Positions 1 to 13,900 of a stretch of DNA of 64,000 nucleotides are shown in pieces. The notes under the pieces are model-generated. The model worked only from the letters and a program-made list of their open reading frames with translations, was not told the DNA's origin and searched no databases. This DNA comes from Anastrepha obliqua (taxonomy: Eukaryota > Arthropoda > Insecta > Diptera > Tephritidae). Both the position numbers and the translations under genes were made by a program. The stretch lies in NCBI RefSeq assembly GCF_027943255.1, contig NC_072893.1, positions 4,278,001 through 4,342,000 of the forward strand, read 5' to 3'. Numbering within the stretch: the first letter of the stretch is position 1; the number at the start of each line of letters is the position of its first letter.

Positions 1-1899
1 TACGGAACCAAAAACTAGTTGTAAAGTACAGAAAACTACAGAAAACAGTTGAAAAGTGGAAAAAATTATTATCCTTCGAGAAATATGAGTATATCCACTT
101 CATAAAAATAGGTTTTTTTTTGTCAAAAAGTACTTAAGTTTTGCTCTGCTCTCGTTTTTTAAACTTGAATCACTCGCACTTCAATTTTGCTTTTCCACGC
201 ATTTGCACAAAAGTGAGGTTATTTCGAAATGTCGTGAAATCATAGACAATTTTCTGAGCTTTATCGTTGCCAAATATGCATTCGAGGGCGCAAAATAGTT
301 GGAACTATTTTATAATATTTAATTTGGATATAAAATTTAATAAGTGCCCATATGCGGTACAGGGTTAAAAGGCCTGCATATCCATCTTTTTACACTGTGC
401 CTGATCAGTGGCAGCATCGGCTGCCTAGTGCCTATTTCCTACATACACACATACACATGCATGCAGCTTTAAATTGATTGACTCTACATAGAAAACCATC
501 TATTCAGCTGTTCTTCCTGCTCCCGTAGTATGCCTCGCATTCTGTGCTGCACTTCCTCCACTGCCTTTTTGCGCTTTTGTTTTGCTGCAGCTTCGTAGGT
601 TGCACAGCAAAACCAACGGTATTGACTTCGAGTAAGGGCTATGGGCAAAGTTGTAGGCACCAAATGCACGAGCAACAACTAGAAAATTGCTGATTGAATT
701 GCCTGATTTCGCTTTTCCTCCGCGCTGCCACATTGGCTTCGATGGTTGAATTTGCGCTGCTCCTGCGCTGTTGACTGCGCTGTTTACGATAGCGAAATGC
801 CTGCGAAAGGGCATTGCTTACAGTTTAGTTTTATTGCAGTTGATTTTTTCTATCCATAGCACTCGCATACTCCTCATTGTCTTTCTGGTTTTATTGACAG
901 TTTTATTTTTATGCACTTTCCAACTGCATTTTGAGTCAGTCAGTCAGTTGGTCATGAGTGTCGTCACACACTATTACGACGATTGCAAGTTAATGTTGTT
1001 GTTGTTGCTGCTGAAGTGGCTACGACACAGCGCGTGTTTATTAGCTCTTGTTGCCACCATCAGCAGTAAGAATTCCTCGGCGGGAGTCGTGAAAAGCCAA
1101 CGGGAGGGACAGTCGGCCGTTCGACTAGCCAGCTAACAGCTGGTGGGGCAGTTGGTTGAATAAACAGTTGGAGGAAAGGCGGCGGGCGATTGGGCGCAGC
1201 AAATAAAGGTATGCGGTCATCGCGTCTCATTTTACATAATTGCTGCAACTTAGCAATGACATTCGCCGTCCCTCGCTTCCGCCGCCTTCCGCTTTTCGCT
1301 TTCGCTTTGCCGCTAACCCACCCCAAAGTGAACAAAGCCGTGTGTTGCAAAGGCCAAACGAAGAAAACATAAAACCTTAATGCATAATGTATGTAAGTGT
1401 ATGCTTGAGTGTGTGTATGTAAGTACATATGTAAAGTGTCGAATATCGGTGGCCCAGTAAATGAAGTTGCCGTAAAAAGCAGTGTAATGAGGTAATGACA
1501 TAAAGGGAAATGTGTCACTTTTGTTGTGGTTTACGAGGAGGTCTTTTTTATTTTTTTTCATTTTTTCACGCTTATAATTTTACACACTTCACTTAAGCGC
1601 TTCCCCTGTGCACCAACAATAATTGGCAGAATTTTTAGGGAATGTTGAATTTACGAGTATTTTTTTTTTGTTTGTGTGTGTATGCGCGACTCATTGTGTT
1701 ATGGAAGTAGTGCAGTGACTATTTGAAAATTCAATATTTGATCATTAATGCGAACGCGTGGAGTGAATTTGGGTTAATTTAATTGAAATTTTTTTTATTC
1801 ATTCTTTGGTGCCCCTTTTACCGGGAATGGAATAATAATTTAATGGCGGATTAGGAAGCCTTTATTATGAATTTAAATTTGGCACAAATTTCAAAAAAA
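1..1899. other. noncoding upstream DNA, no gene recognised
   Basis: All open frames here are short and of low-complexity composition with no recognisable domain. Short T-runs and a small GTAT-rich stretch near 1390-1430 are visible. Nothing else was identified. Confidence 0.5.
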
Positions 1900-1909
1900 A
1901 AAACAAGTT

Positions 1910-2546
1910 ACGCGTCAGAAATATTAGCTTGGGGCAAAAATGAATCCATTACTTTTGCGTAAATGGTTTAAACTTTTTTGTGGACGATCTTTAGCTCCTG
2001 GGATGGACGACTACAAACATGTCGGTCAACTTCGATTATTTCTGTGATTTTATCGATATGATGGACATTTTCTTTAACATCAAAAATGCCTGAACGGAAT
2101 CGACGAAACCAAAATTTCACGTGAGTATCGGCGCCATTAACAGCATTCACAATTTCAGAGGCCTGGCTTGCATTTCCGCCTTTATGAAAACAAAATTTTA
2201 AAATGTGCCGAATTTTCTCTTCGTTGAACTCCACGGTTAACACCCTGTAAGTCACAGCTGAATGGAGCAAAGAAAAAACTGCAAAATAATTGTTTTAGTG
2301 TGAAATGTCATTTTGAAAATGAGCATCAACTTTAATCGATAATTCACGAGATATCGATCACTTCAGCCATCTAACGAAAAATTAAGGGATTTTTTTCTAC
2401 CCAAACTAATATTACGAGTCATATTCTGATCGGCGAATCCGTTCCAATTTGGTTTTTGGACAAATTTTACTAAATAAAAAAAGTCATTTGCAAAAACAAA
2501 AAAAAGTCTTCCGACAGGGTGATTAATTTTGCGCCACCGTATACAA
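1910..2546 (-). mobile_element. mariner-type transposon fossil, transposase N-terminus only
   Basis: Reading the minus strand from 2270 down to 1968 gives a transposase N-terminal helix-turn-helix region with FNEEKIRHILKFCFHKG, VKFWFRRFRSGIFDVKEN and KITEIIEVDRHVCSR. A decayed continuation (NHLRKSNGF) follows near 1925-1965 in another frame. The catalytic DDD domain is missing. Upstream of the gene start, the element's outer end is visible at 2520-2543 (ggtggcgcaaaattaatcac on the minus strand). A similar end occurs alone at 33948-33968. The copy is truncated and frameshifted, so it is dead. Confidence 0.8.
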
Positions 2547-5500
2547 GTTATTGAGAAAATTAAGATTTCCCAGAAGCAGTAGTTCTACGCATAACCCTTA
2601 ATTGAATCTGAATTTTGTAAATTTTCTAGGCACTAAAGACGAGCCTACCTGAATTAGAAATGCGTTATGCCAAAATTGAAGTAAAAAAATATATATTCCC
2701 AAAAAAATTAATATTTATTCCTTCTCTCTTGATCTCTAAAGCTTAGGATACTAAATTACAGCAAAAAATGTATTAGTTCTCTATTGGGATGTTGCAAAAA
2801 TGTCACTTACGCCAAAGAATATTTATTTCTGAAACGAAAATATTCACCTCTTCTACCCATATCACCTGATTTGAAAATTCATTTACCCAAAAACCCATTA
2901 AGCTGATTCATCGCCCTCAATTCAAAAAGATGCATCTTACAACACTCCCTGTTCCGAGCCGATCAATAGAGTTCTAAACTCGCGCAGCGCATGCGCCGAC
3001 AAGTCAATGGCATTGTGAGTGAAATTCTTTATTGCAAAACCGACTCGTGGCGGCTGTTCTACGCAACGATATCGCGTGGGCACAATTCAACGTACAAACC
3101 AACAGTTCACCTCAGCAGTTACAAAAACAATAATACAAATGCCAGTATCAGTATCAGTTTCAGTTGCAGCGCTAAGTGCTTTGAAAATTTATCGACATTG
3201 AAAATATAGGAGAAAAGTGACGCTGCAGGCGAAATGAGGAAATACGAAAAGTGATGATTGTGGGCGGTGGGAGGAGATGGTGATGAGATCAACGACTTGA
3301 TTGAAAGCTCTTAGAACGGCAAGTATTTATGTGGCAATGACCACGAGCGGAACAAACAAACAGGCCAACGGACGATTGTAACAATCAGCACCGCTCTCCC
3401 TCCCCCTATGCTGCACAGTTCGCTAAACTAAAGCTAAAAAGCGCTAAAATGTTGAATTACCGAAATGCTGGTAGTTGCATTCGTATTCGCATTCGCATTC
3501 GCATACGCGCTCGCAATCGCAGCGCGCTGCTGTCATTCGCCTCTTCCTGCTCATGATTTTTATTTTTTATCTAATAACCTTGTCGAATGTTATTAAACCC
3601 AAAAAGTTTCTTCACCTCAGCGCAATGAGAAATGCTAATGCAAAGAACAAAACAACAAAAAAGGCAAAAAAAACAACAAACAGAATAAAACAACACGCAC
3701 ACATTAAATGTATAAACAGAAATAAATATTAAGAATATATACGCGAGTATACAAGCGGAAAAATGCAAATAAACTGAAATGGCAAAGTCAAAAGCAGAAC
3801 AAATAAGAATGCAAAATACGAGTGCTGCTAAAACTGGCCGCTAAGCGGCATACAAACACATTTACATCAAACACGCACCCATACATCGGCGCGTTGTAGT
3901 ACCGCGCCCCGCCGCGCCCGGCTCCGTTATGGTGGGCGCTGAGTGTGTGTGAGCGCATTACGGCGTCAGCGTCGCTGGATCGCGAAAGTCGCTAAATGCG
4001 CAGTCCACAGCACAGCCGCCCACCCGACCGCCTGTGACGATCTAACAACCGCCCACCAATCGCCAGCCGAGTCAGTACAAATTGCAATGGAATGGCGCGC
4101 GCATCTGTGTGCGTGCGTACGAGTTTTATTGGGAGAGCGCGAAAGCAGCATTGCATAGACTGCGTCAGCACAGCCTACGCCGCATTTGCTGCCCATAAAT
4201 GCTTACGCGTTATGACTTAATTTTTGATGCGTTAGCCAGCAGCAGCCGTAGTGCGCGCTATCGCACAGTTCATTGCATTGCGTTATACAACGCTTAGCAC
4301 TAAGCGTTAATTGTGAGGTAAAAGTATTTTATTGCAATTAATGAAATAATATATGTACCTTGTTAGCGTTCCTCATACACGCGTGTAGGTATGAGTGGGA
4401 AAGAACATTGAACTGCAAAAGTTTATCAGCAAATTAGTAGCACTTAACTAAAAGCCGCATTGCGTTCTACGCCTGCAAACTAATTACAGCCACGCTCACT
4501 TACGAAACACTCTAGATGACCTCTCCTTTATTGCACTGTCCTTAGTAACTTCACTTTCAGCGTAAATCTCCCGCTGCGCGCCCGCAAATGCTTGCCAAAT
4601 GGCGTTTTTGCTGAGAACAGCAAAGCGCGCGCGCGACAAAAGTTGATAACGCGGTCAGAAAAACAAATTGTAACAATAAACAAAAAAATTACTTACCGCT
4701 GCAGCAGCAAAAACAATAGCACATTCAAAGTGCTGCAACAACAACGCCATTAAGACCACAAAACAAATTTCGCAATTGCACACATAAGCAAAGAATATAA
4801 AAAGCAAGCCGTAGCAAAGCAGATTGCCCAGTAAATGAAGCGCACAAAACGCACACAAACATGCGTACTTACACCAGGGAGCGCGCATATGCTAGTATGT
4901 GTGTATGTGTGATTGCAAATATGTGTATTTGTTTGCTTAAATTTTACTGCAATTTTTTTCGTTATCGGGCGGGGCTAATGAACCCGCGTCCGCCACGTTA
5001 TTCGCGCGCACAGGGCGGCCGGGGAGTCGCTAGAATTTGTAGGTCGTTGCGCAGCAGACAGCATGTTGCGCGGCAGCTAACATTTCACAACTTCTCAATA
5101 TCGAAGCCACACCGTCAAGCAGTAGCTGTACCGTAGTTAACAATCGATTCAGCAAATTTACACTACGCGGCGATAGATAAAATTCGGCGCAATATTTGAT
5201 GACGATGCGAAGGCATACGCCCACAGTTCCAGCTGTGCTTTTCAAAAAAACGTACTTGCGCTGCGGGCGTACTGCCGACATGGAAGGCGCGGAAAGCCTA
5301 GGAAGCGACATGAGTAATAGCCAAATCGTACATATTTGGACGCACTTAGCGTGAAACGCGAGTTCGAAGACAGCACGCCCGTTATTTCCTGTGTGGCACT
5401 ACGTGTATTTGTTGCATTTACATCCTTCACTAAATAAACAACGCTTTATAGGAGAAGCACCAAACACAAAGCGCCAGCGTATAGGCTGAGCAGAAAGGCA

Positions 5501-7520
5501 CGCTGTTGACAGCAACAAAATAAGCGAGACCGCTTCAGTTTGAACTGACGCTATGATCACTATGCACAAAAATTTGGCCATGAACTCGATCGTCTGGCAT
5601 TTCGAAGACTATACGGCATATTTACAAAAACAACCACGTGCAAAACAATAAAAAAGTAACTGACGAAAAAGCATAGAGAAGGTGAGACGAGCACTTTTTT
5701 GCGCTGACATTATTTACAATAGATCGCAGCGCGCGCTTGTGTGAGTTTGTGCATAGACGCGCACACACATAACAGCCAAAACACTCACGCACACATGCAC
5801 ACACATTTGCTTGGAAGCGCTTACAGCTCAGCTCAGTTTCGTTTGACTATAACTTTTTGCTTTTAACTCTGGCGTCTTAAAATTTTACCACTTCACTTTT
5901 TATTTATTTATTTTTATTTTTTGTGTGCAATTAACTGTAATTTGAGGTGGCCACTTTGCATTTTTTTGGCTTTTCTCACGAAACACAATAGACGCACATT
6001 GGCGTTTTGCAATTTCATTATTTTTCCACTTTCTGGTTTTCACACATACAGACATAAAATTGCGTACACACGCAGTGATGTAAAAACAGCTAGCAAAGGC
6101 AGCTAATGAGGGGGCAATGCACTAGCCGCATTTTGCGCTCACACGCGTGGCTTGCAAAATACACCACCACTTACATGCAGTTGAGGCAAAACTTATCCTT
6201 AAAGGAAATAGATATTTTTTCTTGCACATTTGCACAACTTTTTCTTTGCACACTTTTAATTTCCAAAATTTAGTGTGCCTTCAAATTTTCTTCACTCCCG
6301 CTCCCGTAATGCTTGCATGTTGCATATTTTTAATTAAATTTTTTTTTTATTACAAAATTTGTTTCACTCCCACTATCACTTTTCTGCACCTCCAAATCCT
6401 GCGCCAAGCGCCATCGTCCACCGCTGAAACTATACTGGAAAATGCCAAACGATCAGCGCCAAACTATAGGAAAACTTACAACACAAAGATCGCACCTATA
6501 CACACACGCATAGGCCAACCGATCTATACACTATTTGCAGTACATCGACGATAGCGGAAAAGACGTTGTTAGTTTTTCACCACAGCCACCAGCAAGCGGA
6601 CGAAGAGTGCGCTGAGCATGCTGAGCAACTATGAGCAAAGTGTTTACAACACTCACTCAACTAAAAGCTTCACTTTGGTCTAGCCTAGACTAATGGCAAT
6701 ACAAACGGCAGACAAACCAGATTAGCAGCGCCTGAGCGCCAAAATAGTGAATAGTGAATGGCACGCACACAATGCAACACCTCAGACAACAGCCGCGCGG
6801 TGAACTATTTGCGTCTACGTGAATAGTTTGTGAGTGCGAGCGAAAAAGGAAAACAAATGGCTGAATGATGCAAGCAATAGAGAGCTCACCTTCTGCTGCA
6901 CTTGGCATGCCAACTTGAGAGATTTGGTCCATTGCAGCAGGTTGGGTCCGTTGTATGGGTTGGCAGAGAGTTGCATAGGCGAATGCAGCTAACAGCCAAA
7001 TGCATCTCAAAGAGCAGCAAAGAGTGCACAAGCCCAGCAAACAATTTTGCCACTCAAATGCAGCTAAGGAACATTTGTGTGTGTGAGTCAATGTAGGCAG
7101 CAAGACTTTTTTCATTCTATTCAAACGTCCCCAATTCGGAATTGAGTATGGCGAGACTTGATCGGAGAAACTAAATTTTTTTTTGTTTTTTTTTTTGTGA
7201 TAAAAGTATGACCAATGATCTGTTGAATTTTTTGTTAGGTTAGAAAAATGTATGCTTAACGAGTGTAAGCTATTTAGTTTGAGGGAGGGAGTGAGAGAAG
7301 CGTTTAGAGAAAAAGATAAAAAAAATTTGAGCACGAAAGATTTGTTTGAATAAAGTAAAGCATTTTTGGTTGGTAGGAGATTTTTCATTCCAAATGAGCA
7401 AATCCCGCGTTTCTTGGAAGAAGGTCAAGTATGACAGATTTCAAAGATTGGCCACCCACAACGGAAGTGTGAAAGTAACTTCGGCTGTCACGTCATCGGG
7501 GACTCGGCAGCAGAATTCTG
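2547..7520. other. noncoding DNA with CA-type microsatellite spots, no gene recognised
   Basis: The stretch 3860-5300 is less AT-rich than its surroundings, with a GC-rich block at about 4970-5070, and could hold regulatory DNA. Frames up to 232 codons (minus strand 6690-7388) are low-complexity and have no family resemblance. No tRNA or ncRNA was recognised. Confidence 0.45.
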
Positions 7521-7527
7521 CTCACTC

Positions 7528-7710
7528 ATTTCACACGTATTCACACGCTCGACCAATCAGTCGTTGTTCAGACAGCAACGAAGAAACATGAGCGAAGTTT
7601 GTATTGATTTTTTGTTTGTATATCACCAACACAATCTCAGGTTTTTGTAAACAAACTGCTGTCATGACTCCGGTGAAGTCAGGCAATCAGCTGATTCTTT
7701 CAAATACGCT
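7528..7710 (+). repeat. dispersed repeat, copy 1 (second copy at 63311-63490)
   Basis: This block shares long diverged stretches with 63311-63490 in the same orientation. Shared parts include tttcacacgtattcacacgc / tttcacacatattcgcacac, then ccaatcagtc, gttcagac.gcaacgaag and, further on, tataccac.aacac. Both copies end near a gccgattct / gctgattct motif. No coding potential or clear terminal inverted repeats were seen. It is probably an old non-autonomous transposon or SINE-like family; the class is unknown. Confidence 0.65.
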
Positions 7711-10700
7711 GAGAGCCAGTAAACGGTCGATATTGGCGTTCCGAATGCTCTTCAGCATGGAAAAAGGTCATAGAAAAGTCTAATTGAGTATGAAACTTGA
7801 CTGTTACCTGTTTGTTATGTAAAAAATGCTTAGCTGTGCCTATTAACTCTAATCTCAATGGAAGGAAAAGTATCTATATTTTTGCTTAGAAAGCAACAGT
7901 AAATTAAGAATTTTAGAGCCGTCCTTCGGTTCAATTTTTGATGATTTAAGTTATTGCGTTCTTTCAGCAAATTAGTGAATTGTACTTTCTTGAAAATATT
8001 TTAACTCATAAAATAAGCTCAGTTTAGTCAAATCTTATGGACAAATAAATAAAAAAAAAATTATTCACAAACAAAAAAAAAACAAATACGAAAGTAAAAT
8101 ACTTTCTCTCAATAATATTTACGTTCCACAAGCATTACAAGTAGAAATTCTTATTAGAAAATAACCAAGTATTATTTAATTATCAGGAACAGTGGGTCAT
8201 AAAGGATCAGTATTTCAATGCCACCTACCACTGACTGCAACAAAAAGAGGATTTTGGAGAAATAACGCGTCTAGAAAGGGAAAATTGTAATTTCTAATAA
8301 ATAGAAATGCTGGAATTCTCAATAGTGCAAAGTCTAAAGGTTTATATATAAAACGTTTTTCGCCGAAACTGGGAATTTTCCAGGTTTCTCAGGTACTCAG
8401 GTTTTAATATGAGGAGGTACTACAACGAAATATATTCTTAGCAACTTGAATTGAAAGCGAAACTCTTGAAAAATCTCTTCTTTACTGCGGCTATAGTTTC
8501 TGAAGCTCTGCAGAAATGGCTGAACACTTTTAATGACTTAAAAAATGCAATAAAGCAGGTTTTCAAAGACTATTCTGGCTTTTATTTTTTCCTTTTTCTT
8601 TATTATTTCTATTTATTTTAGTTACTTTATTAGTAACTAATTTCGAACTCTACAAAGCGCTTACGGCTTCAAAGATCCGAAAAGTTATTAGTCAAACAGC
8701 TGCGCTGGTGCTTCCAAAAATCTGCCTGGCGTGACCTGAAGCAATTTGCAGATTTGGTTTCCTTGCTTTGAAAACTTTGAGTATTTCTGTATTACGAAAT
8801 CTAAAAAAGTATACACCATTTTAACCCCTTGCCATTTATTTAAATAGTTGTTCTTGTTCTCTTTTTCTTCATTTTCCTTTCTACTATTTGTCGCATTTAG
8901 CGAGTTGAGCTGACTTAGCACTTTAAAATCGCAGACAAAGCATAGTCTACGCTGTTCTTATTGCCTTTTTTGCCTAAAGTACCAATTGTATTTTTGTACT
9001 AGATTTGTTCTTGCCTTTGCGCTTGTTGTGCCACCACCATTCACTAGCGACTAGCGTCGCGATCGTCGTAGACTGTGCCCTTGCCACGCAAAAAAACAGA
9101 AGAAAAAAACCAAAAAAAAACGTAACAAAGCCGTCGTCCCTCTTATTCCTAAATTAGCGTTGTATTTATTGCTTTTGTTGCAGTGGCTTTTAAGCTAACT
9201 TTGGTTTTCTGTTTTGCTAGCGTTATTTTTAGCTGATTTGTTGTTCCAGCACTTCTAGACGAAGCGGAAACGAGTTTTGAATTAAATTTCATGAAGAAAA
9301 TTTGAGACGCGACGCAAAAATTCTGTACAACGATATTTAATAGTACTTTTTCTTGGCCCGCCCTCCCTGCTACCTATTGCACTATACATCACTACAAACT
9401 TAACTCAACAGCAGTCGTGTACACTCCTTTAAGTGTGATTCCTTCGCCCTCCTGCAAAAAGTTGCCCTTGCGAGGCGCTACTCATCAACATCAGTTGTAC
9501 GCTCACTCGGCACTCTTCTCGTTTCCCTGTTTATTTTGCTTCAGTTTCTGGTTTAGAAATATTTAGTAGCCAACAACATTCAGCTATTATTGCCACCAAC
9601 AGCGGAGAGGGATTGAGCAACAAATTGTCGATTGCCTAAGTATTGGTGAGTGCCAAACGACGGGAGCAAATTCTAACGCATACACTCGAATGCCTAGCTG
9701 GCGCTCCTGTTTCAGCGCTACAGTGGGACATGGGGGGCGCGCTTGACTCACACTCTCCGCTAGTCACAGAAGCAGCCAAATGTGGCGTTGTGATCACACT
9801 TTTCTCCAACACACCAGCACACATGCAATCATATAGTGAGTGAGAGTGTGTGTGTGTGTGTGGGTTGTTTGAAAGCTTCAAAAACTCATAGTGCGCGCTG
9901 CGCTGGTGGTGCAGTGCGGGGAATGTGCAGTATGCGGTGCACATATTCTAATGTGTATACACACACACACACACACACACATCGACTAAGGTAAATGACC
10001 GAATGTCCGACTCAGCATGACTAGGTTAAGGTGAAGGTCACTAACGACTACTACTCAACGCTCAATGCTCTAGCGCACTACACTCTAGGCAAGTTTGTTC
10101 GCCGCAGAGTGCTGTCTCGGTATGGGCGCTCGAGCAAGCACATGCCGCGCTCCATCACAGACAGACCTGAGAGCAGCGGCATAAGCGCCAAGCAAACACT
10201 GAATAGTCGCACGGTAGTTGAGCGCAAAGTTGCTGGGAGCTGGGGCTGCAATAGAAACGACAATAGAGAGAATTTGTATGAAAGCGAAATTGAATGCGCG
10301 CACGATCGCATGCGACTATTTAATGATGAAGACTTCCATAGGACGAGGAGTGGAAATAATTGCTGATCACGTCGATTTTTGTCATTTGAATGCGATTTAT
10401 GTGGAGCCAAGATATGTGAAGCGCAGCTCTTAAATATGAGTATTGTTGTTTTTGCGCATTTATTTCTTTTTTTTTTTGTATTTTTATGGGCAGATAGTTG
10501 GCAGCCGAGCGAGGGGCGAGCGGTTGGTTCAGGGCATAACACAGACTGTGAGTTATTTATGTAGTTTTATTTTTGAAGTTTTGCTTTCCTTTGTTTGTGC
10601 TGCTACAACCGGACAAATGCCGGAGTAGAGGAGGCAGCAGACAAACCGAATGAAAGGGGACGTGGAAAAGCAACTACTGCGACTGTTGAGGTGTAATTTT

Positions 10701-12183
10701 GTAGAATTTAGACGAGGTTTCTTTCTGTATTTTGCTGTTCGCACTATTGATTTGATACGAAATTTCATTGCCGCGTAAAGTGGCGTAGGACTTTTCGCAA
10801 ATAAATTTTTTAAATGACTGGATGTATGTGCAACTCTTGCAACTGTATACACACACATATCGTGCATATTTATATCCAAAACATGCAGCTAACGAACCCA
10901 GCAAATTGAGCCAAATTATGGTATATCTGCAACTCGCCGTTTTGTGGCTATTATTTGCTTGTCTTTGCTTTAGTTTTGATTTTGTTGTTGTTATTGTTTT
11001 CTTGCGTTACTGCTGCTGCTGCTGCTGTTGCTTTCGGTTGCGGCATTTATTAGGCTTCTTTTGTCATTTTGTTTGAAAGCGCTTTGCACTGACTTTTTTC
11101 TCGGCGTTATTTGATTTGCTGACTACAAACAATCACACAAATAATCAAATACAAAACATTTCTATCATGCATACTATACGTCTGCATGTGTGCACACATG
11201 TGCATTAGTGTGTGTGTGCGTGGGGCATATAGAAATACATGTGCATATGATGGAATCGCACTAGCTTTTCTTGCTTCGGCTGATGCCTGCACTGCGGCGC
11301 ACAAATAGACCGATTGCTGGTTCGGGCGGCGCGGCGCGGCAAAAGTCGTTAGCAGCCGTTGAACGCGAGACCTTGAACTTGGACTCAGATCTACGCGAAA
11401 TTTCGGTGTTTCGGTTGCTATTAGTGTAGCGCTTTGCTATTGTATTTAGACTCACCAATGCCGCTTTTGCTCAACTTTTTTTCGCTTGTAATTTATTTTC
11501 GTTTTAATTTTGGATTTTGTTAGATTGCAGACTAGCTTTATTGAAATAAAGGCTTTTATACACACATACACACACACATATGTGTTTTATATAAATGCAT
11601 TATTCATACACACATACATAGGGGTGTGTGTGTGGCTGTATGTATTTTTAGTTAATTTAATTCTTTGAATTTCTTTTGTGCAGAAAATTTATTTTTGGTT
11701 TTTGGTATGCCAGTATTTGTGAGCTAAAAACTTTTTGCTAGATATTTCGCAGGCGCTTGCAAAGTGCAATTAATGGCAAAAAAAATAACGTGTTAACAAA
11801 TGCCAGTGAAGTATGCAGAATAATAAATTAGTTTGGTAATAAAATACTTGTAGTACGAAACCAAACGCGATATTAGATATATCAAGCGACGAATTTTGGG
11901 CAAAAGCTAAACGAGAACCGAATAGATATAACAGAATGAACAATTTTGCATAAAACTCACATATTTTAAAATAATTTTAATATGCTTTGATACTAACATT
12001 CCTGATTTTATTTGAGACTTACAAATTCTGAATAAGTATAAATAGACAAAGTCCGGATTACCTACGGTATTGAACAGGAAAGCTAGTTTCTCTTAAATTC
12101 GTTGAATAAACAAAGCTTCTTTGTTATAAACTGAAGCTGATTTCATAAAAAATGTTTTAAAGAAATGTATAAATATTAATAAT
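7711..12183. other. noncoding DNA, no gene recognised
   Basis: It contains a (CA)n run at 9959-9981, CTG-rich sequence near 11000-11030, and CA/TA-rich runs near 11560-11640. Both strands show only short low-complexity frames. Confidence 0.45.
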
Positions 12184-12960
12184 GGGTGTTTTTATGGCTG
12201 CACGAGAACCATCGATATCAATAACTATGGTTTGCCACCTAAGAAGGGCGAAATGTGTTGACATTTCTGTTCAGTAAAGCTGCAATTAGTGGTGAAGTAG
12301 CCATTACGCCATAGTCATAACCATGACAGCAAGTGTCAATTAGTCATGCCGTAACCATAAACTGCTGATATTGAGTAGAATTAATGACAGCATCTCCATT
12401 TTGTCATAAAAAAACGGATAATTTTCCACTAAGTCAATTAATTTTTCGACGTTCAGTTCTAATATTTAAATTTTCGCCGCAAATATCGAAACAAACGTAA
12501 AGTATTTCACAGCTGCTTACGGTTACGGGGAAAAAACACAATTCTATAGTTATAGCCAGCTACGGTTATGGCTCGTTATGGTGCGGCTTCTATAATCGTT
12601 TAAAGTGCTGCTTATATGTTTGATCAGAACAGCTGATTGCTATGGTTATGGCTAAGGCATGGCACCACTAATTTCAGCTTAAGGTTTGGCAAGTCACCAT
12701 AAATCATTCAACGTCGGAGCAACGACGGCATCAAGAACACTGGCGGCATCAACGGCTCTAATTTCTTTCGAAATGAGGAACGAGCGGCCGTTACGATGGA
12801 TGGCGAGCACTATCGAGCCTGAATTGTGTTTGCAAAAATTAATCAGCTAAACATCGATGACATTTGGTTCCAACAAGATGGTGCAATTTGACGTGCAGCG
12901 CGCTTGTTAATCTATTTATTTGAATATTCTAGACACTATTGGTGCCATATCTACCAGGTT
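12184..12960 (+). mobile_element. Tc1/mariner-superfamily fossil, internally deleted, hosting a MITE
   Basis: The left end looks like a family terminus (gggtgttttt at 12184). After the nested MITE, the sequence from 12681 resumes the element's 5' region. Then, after a deletion, 12738-12920 reads NFFRNEERAAVTMDGEHYRA, a stop, and LNIDDIWFQQDGA with another stop. WFQQDGA carries the second catalytic Asp of DDE/DDD transposases. In-frame stops at about 12820 and 12888 show it is inactive. The right end was not located. Confidence 0.7.
12278..12679. mobile_element. 402-bp MITE with TAA target-site duplication (PIF/Harbinger-like)
   Basis: The termini are imperfect inverted repeats: agctgcaattagtggtg at the left and, reverse-complemented, agctgaaattagtggtg at the right. 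Similarity continues inward (ccataaccat). It is flanked on both sides by TAA (12275-12277 and 12680-12682). Removing it rejoins the mariner-like host sequence as ttcagtaaggtttggc. It has no coding capacity. A 3-bp TWA duplication points to PIF/Harbinger; the superfamily is an inference. Confidence 0.65.
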
Positions 12961-13900
12961 ATAATAAAAAAAATTATTTCAACAATATTTCTGTTTTTTA
13001 TAACCATTTTAAACTCTCAAGTTCTTAAAAAGACACCCGATATATATAATATAATAAATATTTTTTTATATATTCATTTTCTCAAAAATTACAAATTATT
13101 CAAATGTTTTGAATCTGCATATTCTTTAATTAACTGAAAACTTTACTGAACTAAAAAGATACTTTCTATTGAATTGGGTAAAATAAGTATGTATTTCTGT
13201 TATATATATTGAAACTGATTTCATGAAAATATGTTAAAGAAACAAATAAACAATAATAATTTATAAAAACTCTTCTAAATGTTTACAAAAATGTCTAAAT
13301 ATCGCCATTTTTTTTTTTTGTTTTGATTAACTGTCAACTTTATTGAAATTTTTTTTTTTTAACATTTAATATAAAAAATACAAAGATTTAATAACTTTAG
13401 CTCCAATTTAAGAAAAATAAAATTAAACTAAAAATCAGAAACTAATTAATTTTTTTTAATTAGTTTATATCCATTTTTTTCTCAAAAATCACAAAATTAT
13501 TTATTTGATTAACTAAAAACTTTATAAAACTAGAAAGTTAATTTATACTAAATTTTATGCGAAAAAAAGGTTTCTTGCTATTAAATATTTTTTTTTTTGT
13601 TTTAAACCAGCAATTTCTTTATTAAATGAAAGTTTTACTGAACTGAAAAGTTAGTTTATACTAAACTCATTTCATAAAAGTATGTTAAAGAAACTAGTAA
13701 AAGTTAAAATATAATTAATATAAATCTCAATATTAATTATTGCAAAAATTAGAAAATATAAAAATTTTATAAATCTTCATTATTGAGCGGAATATTTATT
13801 TTCAACTAAATTCAGAGCAAAATTGCTTGCCTTTTCATAAAATTCAAATAAATAAAAAAAAGATTTAACAATTTCGGCTTCAATTTAGAAAAACTTTTTT
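12961..13900. repeat. very AT-rich degenerate repeat region
   Basis: A block of the form aaactgatttcat-aaa-atgttaaagaaa recurs at about 12130-12165, 13214-13245 and 13664-13705. Other loosely similar pieces (ctttactgaact.aaaag) lie between them. T and A homopolymer runs are common. Copies are diverged; there are no genes. Confidence 0.45.

Noticed and set aside
3943..5136. GC-richer block with short frames, considered as a gene or promoter
   Set aside because: Frames are under 95 codons with no family signal; no core-promoter motif set could be argued, so it was left as noncoding.
6690..7388. 232-codon open frame on the minus strand
   Set aside because: Poly-Lys and low-complexity stretches come from T-runs; no recognisable family or splice context.
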